From Pseudeuparius sepicola (taxonomy: Eukaryota; Arthropoda; Insecta; Coleoptera; Anthribidae): a stretch of DNA of 64,000 bases. The notes below the pieces were generated by a model. The model searched no databases. It was not told where the DNA came from and saw nothing but the letters and a program-made list of their open reading frames with translations. The first letter of the stretch is position 1. The number at the start of each line of letters is the position of its first letter. Location of the stretch: positions 32,463,278-32,527,277 of the forward strand of contig OY987302.1 of the NCBI GenBank assembly GCA_963920635.1, written 5' to 3'. This document shows, piece after piece, positions 53,789 through 63,760 of this stretch. A program made the position numbers and the translations under genes.

Positions 53789-55201
53789 TTAAGGGTTCCC
53801 CTTGGGAGTAGTAGAGGCAGGTAAATGAAAATTTTCGTCGTTGTTAGAGTCGTCAACTTCAGTTATTTCGGTGATTGTAGGTGGATTTTCGGTATTAGGT
53901 TCATAAAAATTAAAGTCGTAGTCGTAGTCGTAGTCAAAATTTTGGTTAGATTCGTCTTCGGGATAGTAAGGATTAGGGTATGGATTTTCGGAAGGTTGTT
54001 CACAATAAAAATTGTATAATTCTTGGGAAGAAAAGATACGAGGGCCCGTTGATTGGAAGTAGTTAGGTATATAGTGGGGTATTTGTTTCTGGTTTTGGGC
54101 ATGTATAGTGGGATTTCGGGAATTCGTCGACATTGGGGTAGGCTTATGGTCGGGAGTCTTGCCTGTGGGTCTAAATACATTAGTTTTCGGGGGTCCAAAA
54201 ACATCTTTGTTTGTGTAAAATCTCTGTTGTGGAACATTTGGTTTTGGTGTTATATTTATAGGTGCCGAAGGAAAGCAACTTCCTGGAAATTGAGATGGCA
54301 GTTGCATAGGATTTAGCATACGTACATTGTGTGGATTTGGTCCTGGGTTTCGAATTTCAGGATTCGGGTTAGGGAAATTAATTCTTGGTATATAGGGTTG
54401 AGTTGGCCTAAAAGAATTGGAATAATATTGTGTGGGTGGTTTAGACACTTGTGTTGGTACAGATTTTGGAGGTTGATTAGGTATTATACGGAGTTGATTT
54501 TGTGCGTAATGGAAATTTTCTTCTTCTACTACTAAACCTATAGCGTTTTCGAGAGTTACGGGCGATTTAAGCCTAATAATATCCTGTATTCGTGGTGGTA
54601 GGCCTCTAATGAAGGTTTTTAGAGCCAAATCTTTGTAATTTTTCAAATGCAAAATTTTTTCATTATTGTCCGCGAAATTTGTAGCGTTTAGTTTAGATAT
54701 TATGAGACTGCAAGCGTCTTGGATTCTACTACCGAATTGTTGAGGGTTCTCGTTGCGTAAGGGTCGCATTATTATTAGGTCTTGTACTAGACAGTCGATA
54801 TTTCGATTGTCACCAAACGTAAGTCGAAGTGTGTCGCGAATTTCAGTCCAAGTTTTTAATTCAGTCCGGTTACCTATCAAAATAAGGGCACGATCAGTGA
54901 GTTTTCCAATAATAGCTTTTATCAAAAATTGGTTTATAGGATCACCAGCATTTTCATTAGAATAGGTGTTAATAAGACAATCGCAACTATCAATAAATAC
55001 TTCTAGGGTATAAGAGTTTCCTGAGAAATTTGGAATGTTGTCGATGTATAATCTTAGTAATTGATAATTAACTGATTGATTACTGTGGTGCGTATTCATA
55101 TTTTCAGAAATTGGAGTAACTTCGCTAGATTCTTGATTTTCTTGTACACTAATTTTATCAAAAAGTACACTTAATTCGTCATCAACTAATTTTTCGTTCA
55201 T
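53789..55201 (-). CDS. gag: Gag of the errantivirus-like element
   Basis: A 470-residue intact frame. The N-terminal half is helical (IDSCDCLINTY, LTFGDNRNIDCLVQDLIIMRP, FIRGLPPRIQDIIRLKSP) as in gypsy-group capsid domains. The C-terminal half is Pro/Asn/Gln-rich and ends in a Tyr/Asp/Glu-rich tail. No CCHC knuckle is seen, as in errantiviruses. It would assemble the intracellular particle. Protease follows in another frame. Confidence 0.85.
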   Translation of the reverse strand: MNEKLVDDELSVLFDKISVQENQESSEVTPISENMNTHHSNQSVNYQLLRLYIDNIPNFSGNSYTLEVFIDSCDCLINTYSNENAGDPINQFLIKAIIGKLTDRALILIGNRTELKTWTEIRDTLRLTFGDNRNIDCLVQDLIIMRPLRNENPQQFGSRIQDACSLIISKLNATNFADNNEKILHLKNYKDLALKTFIRGLPPRIQDIIRLKSPVTLENAIGLVVEEENFHYAQNQLRIIPNQPPKSVPTQVSKPPTQYYSNSFRPTQPYIPRINFPNPNPEIRNPGPNPHNVRMLNPMQLPSQFPGSCFPSAPINITPKPNVPQQRFYTNKDVFGPPKTNVFRPTGKTPDHKPTPMSTNSRNPTIHAQNQKQIPHYIPNYFQSTGPRIFSSQELYNFYCEQPSENPYPNPYYPEDESNQNFDYDYDYDFNFYEPNTENPPTITEITEVDDSNNDENFHLPASTTPKGNP

Positions 55202-55556
55202 TAAAATGAAAATAAAATTTGAACTTTAAAATTTTTCAACTTTGAAACTTATTTTTCTTAAATTTACCTTAATCTAAGGGTCGTGAACAGCGACCTGGGT
55301 GACTAAGATTTGCCTAAAGGGGGTCAAAGACAAGGATCACTGGCAAATAGGATTAGCTCTTACCCTTGGCTGGGTCGCATGCTCTCCGTGGTTGCTCTGG
55401 AACTTCGGCCTCTGGTCCAGCCCTTCGTTGCTGCCCTGCACCAGCGCGGTTGTTTTTTTGCCTCGATGGCCCGAGTGGTTCGAACAAGTCCAAACGGTTT
55501 CGAAAACCGACGATAACACGCAAATCAATTGACTTCGACGCGTACCGTACTTGATC

Positions 55557-55576
55557 CTACTGTTTCGACTGCGCCA
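55557..55576 (-). other. Primer binding site, tRNA-Ser type
   Basis: Reading the minus strand, TGGCGCAGTCG starts at the last base of the 5' LTR and continues AAACAGTAGGATC. TGGCGCAGTCG...TAGGAT resembles the serine-tRNA primer site used by the Drosophila 17.6/297 group (from memory). Confidence 0.65.
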
Positions 55577-55762
55577 GTTAAATAACCAGCTGACACAGTC
55601 TGCTTTTTAAAAACGTTTATTTAGAAAAGCTACAGCGACGGACAGAATCTTAATGCCGTAAAAAATACGTGATGAACATTTTATAGGGGTAAATTTGCAA
55701 ACTAAACATTTCGAGAACAAGGCATTTTTTATGTGAAATAAGGAATAATGGTGTATGTAACT
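55576..55762 (-). repeat. 5' LTR (187 bp)
   Basis: Begins AGTTAAATAACCAGCTGACA on the plus strand and ends TGGTGTATGTAACT. It differs from the 3' LTR at 5 sites. Confidence 0.93.
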
Positions 55763-55830
55763 AGTGTTACTATTGAAGCCATAATTTTTTTATATTGAGT
55801 AGATACAATCATAATTTTTTTTCTTTCACA

Positions 55831-56364
55831 TTCATTCTGGCTATGTACCTGTATGCAGTTACCCATTTAAATATAAACAGCATAACCCACAAGTTTCTTA
55901 TAAGAGGGCACACTCAAAATGAGGGTGATACTGCCCATTCCCTTATAGAGAAGAATATAAAAAGATCGAAAAAATCCGGGCCTATTTACGTCCCAGATCA
56001 ATATATTTCTCTGATTCGTATGGCAAAAAAGAAGGGAAAGTCATTTCAAGTAAATGAATTAACATTTAGCGACTTCTATGATTTAAAATCTTTGGCAGAA
56101 GAAATGGGTTTTAACACAACAAAAAATGTAAATGGTAATCAAGATCAAATAAAGGTGTCCGAAATTAAGATGGTGGAATTCCAAAAGGGAGAGAATACTT
56201 ACCGTTATAAACTTGGATACGAAGGTGAATGGATCTCCGCTCCACTTAGAATTGGTAGTTCCATCAATAAAAAAACTAATGTTTCCATTAAACAGGCTTA
56301 TAAGTCCAAACTTGTAATCACGGGAAGAAAAAAAAGACGATTTATTGAAGCTTACAAATACTAA
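55831..56364 (+). pseudogene. 3' part of the multi-exon gene interrupted by the LTR element
   Basis: The frame reads AMYLYAVTHLNINSITHKFL, then RGHTQNEGDTAHSLIEK, SGPIYVPDQYISLIR.AKKKGK, F.VNELTFSDFYDLKSLAEE and a basic end KRRFIEAYKY. It continues the family order begun at 48552-48857 (SDNC block, then the GHTQNE.D..H.LIE block). Stops at 55777-55830 show decay or an unresolved intron next to the insertion. It ends at 56364, with no clear poly(A) signal nearby. Confidence 0.7.
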
Positions 56365-56835
56365 TAATGTACCTAAATATTACGGCAACCTTTATAATAC
56401 CCTGTTCTAGTTTTTTTTTCATTAAATGTAGCAAAGAACCCCATCTTTTATTGCAATTACCTATTTGATTGATTAATGATTGAAATTGCCTTACTTGGAA
56501 AAATCATGCAGCTCTAGGGCTACAATGACACAGTTGAGGGGTACTGCCCTTTAAACCTCCCTAATAGGTAAAAATTGTAAAATTCTATTAAAAGCCAAAG
56601 TAAACCTAGAAGCTGTACAAATTAGCGAATGCCATTAAACATTTAAATTCTCAGTAAATATATTGTACTGTCTTTGTTTTAAGTTTTAAGAATTCTAAAA
56701 ACTTTAAAGACGTTTTCTCGGCATTTTGCAAATTTGCAGTTACGTCGATATTTCCCCGGAGGTGCGAATATGTCAAGTTAAATGTCATGACAGAAACAAT
56801 AGTCTAGACACCTGTCTGATATTGCACCCAGTGTT
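56365..56835. other. Intergenic, no recognised feature
   Basis: AT-rich with no open frame of note. Presumed 3' flank of the broken gene. Confidence 0.5.
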
Positions 56836-57165
56836 CTAATTATCTATACTAACTTCTCTTTGGATATCTGGCAATAATATTTTACTGAATCCCACTGAAC
56901 ATTCAGCAACAAAGTTGTCAGTATTTCCTAGAATAAATGATGATTCTTTAATTTTTCGTCTACTTCTTCTTTGAGAATTTGGTTTGGACTTATCCCACAA
57001 AATTCTATAATTGTTATTAAAAGAGTGTTTTTGTATTTTTGACTTAGAAATTTGATTTTGTCTGATATAATTTTTATGTTATTTTAAGCGAACTTTAAAT
57101 GGCCTACAAGTCTCCCCAACATAGAACTTTCCACATTCACAAGGAATTTTTTAATGCAATTTTTT
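56836..57165 (-). pseudogene. Penelope-like element, GIY-YIG endonuclease 3' fragment
   Basis: The minus strand reads IPCECGKFYVGETCRPFKVRL, one TAA, then HKNYIRQNQISKSKIQKHSF and ESSFILGNTDNFVAECSVGFSKILLPD. C..CGK.YVGET.R....R....H is the signature of the GIY-YIG nuclease that ends Penelope-like retroelements (family knowledge). Decayed upstream sequence reaching about 57380 (LPGKIQKFL...) may be the preceding region. Inactive. Confidence 0.8.
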
Positions 57166-57380
57166 GAACTTTGTATCTTGTATCTCTATAATTTTGTTGT
57201 TTGGTTTTAAAATGCTGTTCCGATAACAAATTTGTTGAAGTTATTTTTGAGTTAAATGTTCAAAGTTTCGTTCATTTACAGCTAAGAATTTTTGAATTTT
57301 GCCAGGCAACTTAAAAAAGTTGACTTTTAATCTGTTCGGTGGCGAAAAACCCAGTAAAAAATCAAATGGATCTGTTTGCG

Positions 57381-58122
57381 CCACAAAAAAATTTCCTACA
57401 ATAATTAATTAAGGTGGTTTCAAAATATTTAACAATATAGCGTTGACTGAAAAAAAATAGTCTCACAATATTCCACAAGGATTTTAACTCAAATATAAAC
57501 TAATTAATAGAAAATGCCCATGCCCAAAATGTATTTTAAAATATTAAACCGCCCTGACAAGTCAAAAACTTAAAATATCCTTGGGTGTTTTTAAGAAAGA
57601 TTTTACTTAATTTCTTTGGAGTTCTATTGATCATGAACTTGTTTTCCTTAAAGGGATGCAAGTGTAGGTTTTCTGTGTCAACTTTTTTTTCACAGATTGG
57701 GTAAGAATAATTTTTAGTTAATGCGTTTTCAGGAAACTATGAAAATGGGACCAAAAATAATTCTCTGTGGGTCTGGATTGGTGGTTTGTACCCGACAATT
57801 TTTTTATCCACGAATTCATCTGACATTATTTTGTCTTGCTAGAACGACCTATGATGGACTCAAACAATGTTAATTTGTAGGTTTTTTTGCTTTGGTTAAC
57901 GTTACACTATACTGATGATTGTCAAATATCATTAAACACGTACATATTATGGTTACTAATTTTTTGTTCAGTTTGAGTGCTTGTCCATTATCACTTTCTC
58001 TTGTCTGCAAGAACGACTTCATGCATCCGGGGTTATTCAAATGCTTTTCCTAAGACCGAGACAACAATGTAAAAGTATTTTTTAAAGGAATGCAGAAGGG
58101 TAGTTTTATTTTTTTATTATAC
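57381..58122. other. Intergenic, no recognised gene
   Basis: AT-rich. Two similar TGTC.TGC.AGAACGAC words (57832, 58011) suggest old repeats. Confidence 0.4.
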
Positions 58123-58686
58123 GGGGTGATTCACTTTTAAATACCGAAAATTTAAGAATCGATAGAACATGAAAAAATAATGTTAGTTTCCTATATAAAC
58201 TTAGTTTGTTTGGGCCTTAGTTTTAAAGATACAGGGTGGTCAAATTTTGAAAATAAAATGGTTTTAATTTTTTTTTCTACGTAAATATTAGAGATATCAA
58301 AACTAAATTTAGTACACAAGATATGCGAACATAGGACTATAAAAGTACAGAATGTCACGTTTTAAAATTTACCAGTGGCGGAGATATGGGTAATTAGTAT
58401 TAATAATTCGACAAAAAAATAGTACGGCCCTGCACGAAATAAAAAAGAAGCATATTTTTGAATAGGCCACTCAATTCTAAGCAAAAAATGTCTTTTGGTA
58501 TTTTTTCGTAGATCTGGTCGTTTCGGCGTAATTGTAATGTTTGTGATTTATTACACTATTGGGACAAACTGGTAAAAATAATTAATTCAAATCAAACATT
58601 TTTAACTAAGTTTATATAGAAAACTCGCATTATTTTTTCATGTTTTATCGATTCTTAAATTTTAGGTATTTAAAAGTGAATCACCC
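58123..58686. mobile_element. Foldback/MITE, about 565 bp, ends GGGGTGATTCACTTTTAAATACC
   Basis: GGGTGATTCACTTTTAAATA and the following AAAATTTAAGAATCGATAGA, AACATGAAAAAATAATG are mirrored at 58590-58686. It has a GATACAGGG-like word inside (58229), as in the 44-kb foldback. No coding capacity. Confidence 0.85.
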
Positions 58687-59939
58687 TTGCTAAAAACAGA
58701 CGAGAATCGATCGAAGAAAACGCAAAAGGGTAGTTTTTGCTCTGCAAATATTTTCAACCATTTGTATAAGGGTAAACGGTCAAAAATCAGGCCCATGAAA
58801 TATTTTTTGGGTTGCTAAAAAATTATAGTTTTCAAAAATTTTGCCTTTTTGGTCTTTTTCGATAGGTATTTCTTCGATAAGTTTTGAATTTGTCATAACT
58901 TGTTTATATTAGTACTAATATTTGCAGAAAATAGTGGTGGTAAATCCAATGAAGTACCATTTTTTACAAATAGAAGACCGTCAGTGCATATGTGGTAGCT
59001 TCTCAAGTAAGTTCTTTGATCTCTGTCCACCCGGTTCCCAAAAATAATTCATAAAGTTTCGAGAACAAGCTTATTAAGCCAATCAAAAGTTTATCTTATA
59101 ACCCTTAAGAAGCTATTTCAACTCTCCGTTATAAAGTAGATACTTACAATTAAAACTCCAAACTATATTCCAAAAAACGCACTAAAATATTTAAAAAAAA
59201 CACCTTCACTCCGAACCGCACTGCTTAGACTGAAGGCTATACATAAAAAAGTCTGTATCCAAGGCAATTATGCAAACTTGCATTTTTTCTTAAGACGTGC
59301 TCGTGCATATAGCAAGTTTCCGGAGTTAACTGTAAATAAAAGTATCTCGTTTCGAGAATCAAATAAATGCTATAGCTCTGAAACTAAAAACATTTTTTCC
59401 GCTTTTATTGCAGCGTGTTTTTACTAAAAACCCTCAGCTTAAAACTAGTGGACATATTACAATTTTGATGAATTAATTTTTGCAGTTACTATCCCCGAAT
59501 CCCAGAATCACAATTACGTTTAGATAAAAATGAAACGCACCTTGAATTTTACAATGAAGCCACCTTCAATTAATGCATATGAACCGTGTAAAAAATGTCA
59601 TAATTTTCAATTAACTAATTTTCGGATAGTTGACAGTAGCACAGATGGAGAGTAGCCAGATTTTGAGGATAATAATCAATTGGTAAATAATTTTGTAATT
59701 TAAATTAACTTTTGACGCCATGCACCAAAGTAGCATAGGCGTTTGTGTAGATACCTACCTACTTCTTCATAATTGAAAATTTAAAATTAAAAGTGCTATA
59801 TTATTATGAAGGATTCTTAAACTTAAAGATATAAATGTGCCTTACAATTTTTGGCCTGCATTGTAGGTATGACTGCTTTTATGAAAAATGAGGATTTCTG
59901 TCTCGATTAGTTTGTTGAAACCACTGAAGGAACTATCGC
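58687..59939. other. Intergenic, no recognised gene
   Basis: AT-rich with only short chance frames on both strands. Nothing further noted. Confidence 0.5.
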
Positions 59940-60288
59940 CCTGTCACGCGTTAATCCCAAACATGCTCATTCTTGGGGTTCTTTATTCATTGGAATTTTC
60001 AGTTACAATACGTCAAAAAACCGGCCTTTGAGTTTACGGTGGATAGCAATGTTGCCGAATGGCCTCTCACACGATATTGCAAGTTGAAATTGGACGAAGC
60101 TGTACATATACTGTTTAAATACGTATACGTGTATTAAAATTCAAACATACAGGGTGTTCCAGTTGTAAATATCATAAATCTCATCCTCATGGTAGAAAAT
60201 GTCACTTTAAGCAAAAAAGTTACTAACATAGCATCAACAATAATTAATAAGAACGATACAGGGCCTTGCCTAAGTACACATTATAAAA
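59940..60288 (-). repeat. Dispersed repeat copy B (inverted partner of 30704-31028)
   Basis: Reverse complement of the 30.7-kb copy, from CTGTCACGCGTTAATCCCAA to GCCTAAGTACACATTAT. This copy lacks the ACGACT minisatellite found next to copy A. Confidence 0.8.
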
Positions 60289-61472
60289 AAAATGTTGAGC
60301 TAAATTTTGACCAGGCCGCAGTCACGCACAGTAGATTTTTGAGTTTTCTTTTGTCTTAAAAGTTGATTTTAATACGCCATAATTGTCAGATGCTCATATT
60401 ACCAATATCTGACACAAGCTATCATCAGATTTCATGGATCTATTATTATGGATTTTTAGGTGTGTACCACAGTAAAATAATATTGTAAAATCCTAATGGG
60501 TAAGTATCTAGTTTTGAACTTTCATACACCTTCCACTGGATTGCCTTTTTGATTTTTCTTACCTATAACTTGTTTATTCTCGACCCATTAATTAATTTTA
60601 AGAATGAAAAGTGTTGGATAATTTTGTGGCTCACAATTTTGATATATGGATTTTAATTAATATGAGGTCCATGGTTTACAATATTTCAGAACGCATTAGC
60701 TGTATTCATTAAAAACTAGTAATTTAATTGATAACTAATTCATCAAAAGGACAATAGAATTTTGTTAAATAGTTTATATTTAATTCGCATTTAATAGCAG
60801 CTCAGAAAACGAGGTCTATTGTTGGGGCACACATAGTTTAACCGGCGGAGTGACGTCATACTTTGGATTTTAATAACCTGGTTTTTATTAGAACCTCTAG
60901 TAACAGTCTAGCATTTTATATTATCGTGATTTATACAATTCCAAGAGCAATATTTTCTATAAAAAATGTTTCCAGTGCAAGTTGAGTTTTCTGGGGAACG
61001 TTTCACGTTTAGTTTTACTTGTAACGTTTTGGGGGTAGGTTGCTGGGCGAAAAATATTTCTTAAATTTTTTTGACGTCAGGGTATATTTTATTTAAAAGT
61101 CACTTTGCACCTCTTATATTTTAGTCAACAAGTTAAGTCTGGTTTTCTAGATTGAAGTCGGGGTCATCTTCTTTAAAATTGAACTTACCTAAAATATATG
61201 GTTATAAACTGGTTAATGTGTGCCCCAAATTTAATGTTCACTTTCCTTTTGAGAAGCAGTCCTATTCTCTAAATATATGAAGATACGATGAGTTTTGATA
61301 CACCCTTAGTTATATATTAATTTATACTCTCATATGTATCTCAAATCTGATCTTTATTTCACTTTTCCTACAGATTTTTTTATCGCCAGTACCGATGAGA
61401 TCAGCGAGCTCGTTTAATAGGCGCTTATTCCGACAAAGAGAAAGTACTTTCCGTGGAGTTAGTTTACGTACA
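60289..61472. other. Intergenic, no recognised gene
   Basis: AT-rich. No repeat or motif of note up to the LTR at 61473. Confidence 0.5.
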
Positions 61473-61870
61473 TGTTACGTCGCGGATCCACAAGAATGGT
61501 TTTTAAAAAAGGTTTTTATTGGTAAAAGCCGTCGATTACAGGTTGCACTTAATATACGATTAAAATAACTTATAACTATCTGTACATTGGCGAGAATCGT
61601 AGTGTATGGAATAACGAATGGCGAATTAATAGCTACGAGTGACCGGGAGCATAGTTGGAGTCTAGGTTATATAGGGTAGCTAGGAGCTGACCTGTTCAAA
61701 AGGAACAAAGGAGCTTTATAGGATTCTTAGTATTTTCTACTGGTAAACATTAGTTGGCAATTAAAATGTAGTCGTATGACTTAGTTGCAAGTTAGACAAA
61801 GGAGATATCAAATTACTAGTAAATAAGGTTAAATAGAGGGCGAGAAAGGTCATTTAGGTGGGGTGTAACA
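61473..61870 (-). repeat. 3' LTR, about 398 bp
   Basis: On the minus strand it begins TGTTACACCCCACC and ends CGCGACGTAACA, i.e. TG...CA borders with a short TGTTAC/GTAACA inverted repeat. It contains a CTATATAACC promoter-like box and an AATAAAAACC signal in the right order. The purine-rich AAGAGATAGTAG just before it may be the polypurine tract. The second copy is outside the window, so this is inferred. Confidence 0.7.
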
Positions 61871-62256
61871 CTACTATCTCTTATATAAAAAAGATAATGC
61901 TGTGCATTAACTTTTACCAAAAAATAAAAATAAAATAATAATATTAATATTAACAAATATAAAGGTTATAAAAATAATATAAAATAGTATAAAGTATAAG
62001 GTTAAAAATAAGTTTTAAGTATAAGTATAAATATAAGTTTCATACCTTGTATGGTTTGTTCTCTATTATACTTTATTGAATTTTGAAATTGTACTTCACT
62101 TTGATCATTGTTTATAGAGATTCTTACTCTTTTTGGGCTTACAAATGGTTCACGTTTTTTATACCTTTTCTTATTTATATCTTCATTATTTATGTCTTTA
62201 GAGAGAAAAATAGGGAACATCCTTAAAGAATTGCTTATATTACTTTGCCTAATTTG
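61871..62256 (-). other. 3' untranslated or decayed internal region of the second LTR element
   Basis: A 72-codon frame (62220-62002) with charged residues (NKKRYKKREPF) and a hydrophobic end but no recognised motif. Very AT-rich. Confidence 0.4.
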
Positions 62257-62730
62257 TTAAGTCTTATTAACTTCTGAAATATGATAAACATTGCATTCGT
62301 CTAAAATTTCATCTTTAAAGTCGAAAACTAAAATTTCACATGGACAGTCTATAAATATAAAGTTAATCATCTTTTTTACTTTATCCCATTTTAATTTGTC
62401 AAGACCGCATCCTAGTTTCGGTATAGCTCAATTTTTAATATTATTTTCGTAAATTAATGTTCTTAAATTTTTCAAACATCTCCATAGACTAGTATAAGTT
62501 GGTTTTTCGTAATATAATCCTTTAGTAACTAAATAAAATATAAACTTATTATCATCTTGTAACGTTGCTACTTCACCTATTGCTTTCTTTTGATTTTTTA
62601 ATTCTTCAATATTATTATATCTTTCCCTAAATTGCAATGCTATTCCTGCACCTAATTTGAAATCTTGGGAAACACAGTGCGCTACAGAATATCTATCCGG
62701 CATTTTAAATAAATCCGCTTTAACTTCTTT
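62257..62730 (-). pseudogene. Macrodomain (TARG1/OARD1-like ADP-ribose hydrolase) in LTR element
   Basis: The start is readable as EVKADLFKMPDRYSVAHCVS. Then come DFKLGAGIALQFRERY, the linker K..GEVA.L, YLVTKGLYYEKPTYTSLW, an in-frame TGA (62428-62430), and in the same frame AIPKLGCGLDKLKWDKV. The order and the conserved TK and GCGLD segments match TARG1/OARD1-type macrodomains, whose Lys and Asp act in removing ADP-ribose from proteins. An Asn-rich basic linker precedes it. The single stop kills this copy. Alternatively it is a host gene fragment trapped by the element. Confidence 0.75.
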
Positions 62731-63316
62731 TATCTTATCAAAATTCTTATCTTTATTTTGCTTAAATTCTTTATATTCTTCATCGTTACTTAAATCTATA
62801 AAATTATTAGTAAAACTACTTCTTTCTTCTTCTTCAACTTTACTACTAATAAAATTCTTACTTTTATCTTTTGTAACTTCATTAATAACTCTCTTCTTTT
62901 TAACTTCTTTTATTTACTTTATTTTTCTTCGCGATTTCATTAGCTTTATTTATAAAAATTCTAACTTTTTCATTCCTATCGTTATTCTTAACTTCAAAAT
63001 CATCAGTATCTTCGTAAGCTTCTATTTATAAATCTGAAAAATATACAGTTTTTGTTTTATCACTTGTATTTATTACTGTGGTCAAAAATTTTCCTTCGTT
63101 ATTTATTTTTACTACGTCACATCACCTATCTTTTTCATTTCTATTATAGCATCAGTGTTCTTAAAATTAATGGCATTTAGTTGAACTACCTTGTCTTCTC
63201 TGTTCTCGGTTCTACAGTAAGTACATTATTGCTTTCATTACTACTTTGTTGCGTTACGATATCATCATTACGTGGAATTCGAGAGTAAGCGTTTTGGTGT
63301 GGTTGATTATTTTCTT

Positions 63317-63760
63317 TTATTGATACAGGGTCATTCTTAGATTTAGCGAATAAATTTGGTTTTCTGATGGATTAAAATCTGTGAAAATTAAATTTTTCTT
63401 GTAACTTATTTCTGCATTATATTTTTTAAAAAAGTCATTTCCATAAATAACATCAAATTCGATTGGTAGGTTGCAAATGTAAACTTTAAATGGGGTTTTT
63501 CCTATCGAAACATTTGTAGAATGGGTTACTAAAAATTCTTCATCCGAGGTACCTTTAATTTTTAAATATTCTTCATTAAGGTTTCCGTTACCGTAGAGAT
63601 TTATTAAATTTGGTTTAATTATCGAAATTGGAGAACCTGAATCTAACAAAATATTATGTTCTTGGTTTTTACTTTTCATATAAACTAGTTCGAAATCTGG
63701 AGAGGAGAATGAATGTAATGTAATAGTAGGTATACAACTTAATTTAATTCCGTTGAGATT
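63317..63760 (-). CDS. Retropepsin-like aspartic protease of the second LTR element
   Basis: ILLDSGSPISIIKPNLI is the catalytic D[ST]G motif. IEFDVIYGNDFFKKYNAEI is the second conserved strand, with the ILG-like hydrophobic-Gly-Asn-Asp variant. The frame is open upstream of the ATG at 63679 to about 63760, overlapping the Gag end in another frame, as in gag-pro frameshift elements. After 63317 the polyprotein continues in shifted frames (SRIPRNDDIVTQQS, VYFSDL), so it is damaged downstream. Confidence 0.8.
   Translation of the reverse strand, partial: NLNGIKLSCIPTITLHSFSSPDFELVYMKSKNQEHNILLDSGSPISIIKPNLINLYGNGNLNEEYLKIKGTSDEEFLVTHSTNVSIGKTPFKVYICNLPIEFDVIYGNDFFKKYNAEISYKKNLIFTDFNPSENQIYSLNLRMTLYQ

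Larger units (their letters stand above)
48858..55762 (-). mobile_element. Errantivirus-like LTR retrotransposon with env, 6,905 bp
   Basis: It is bounded by 187-bp LTRs (AGTTA...AACT) and a 4-bp target duplication AGTG (48854-48857 and 55763-55766). On the minus strand the order is 5' LTR, primer site, gag, protease, reverse transcriptase, RNase H, remnant integrase tail, env, polypurine tract, 3' LTR. The LTRs differ at 5 positions by my count (about 97% identity), so the insertion is fairly recent. The integrase core appears deleted, so this copy cannot move on its own. Confidence 0.93.

Noticed and set aside
53825..54535. Plus-strand ORFs across gag
   Set aside because: Antisense shadows of the Pro/Asn-rich Gag frame; composition follows the complement.
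55299..55554. Small ORFs on both strands near the 5' LTR
   Set aside because: They lie in the leader between primer site and gag and differ by frame; likely chance in a GC-richer leader.
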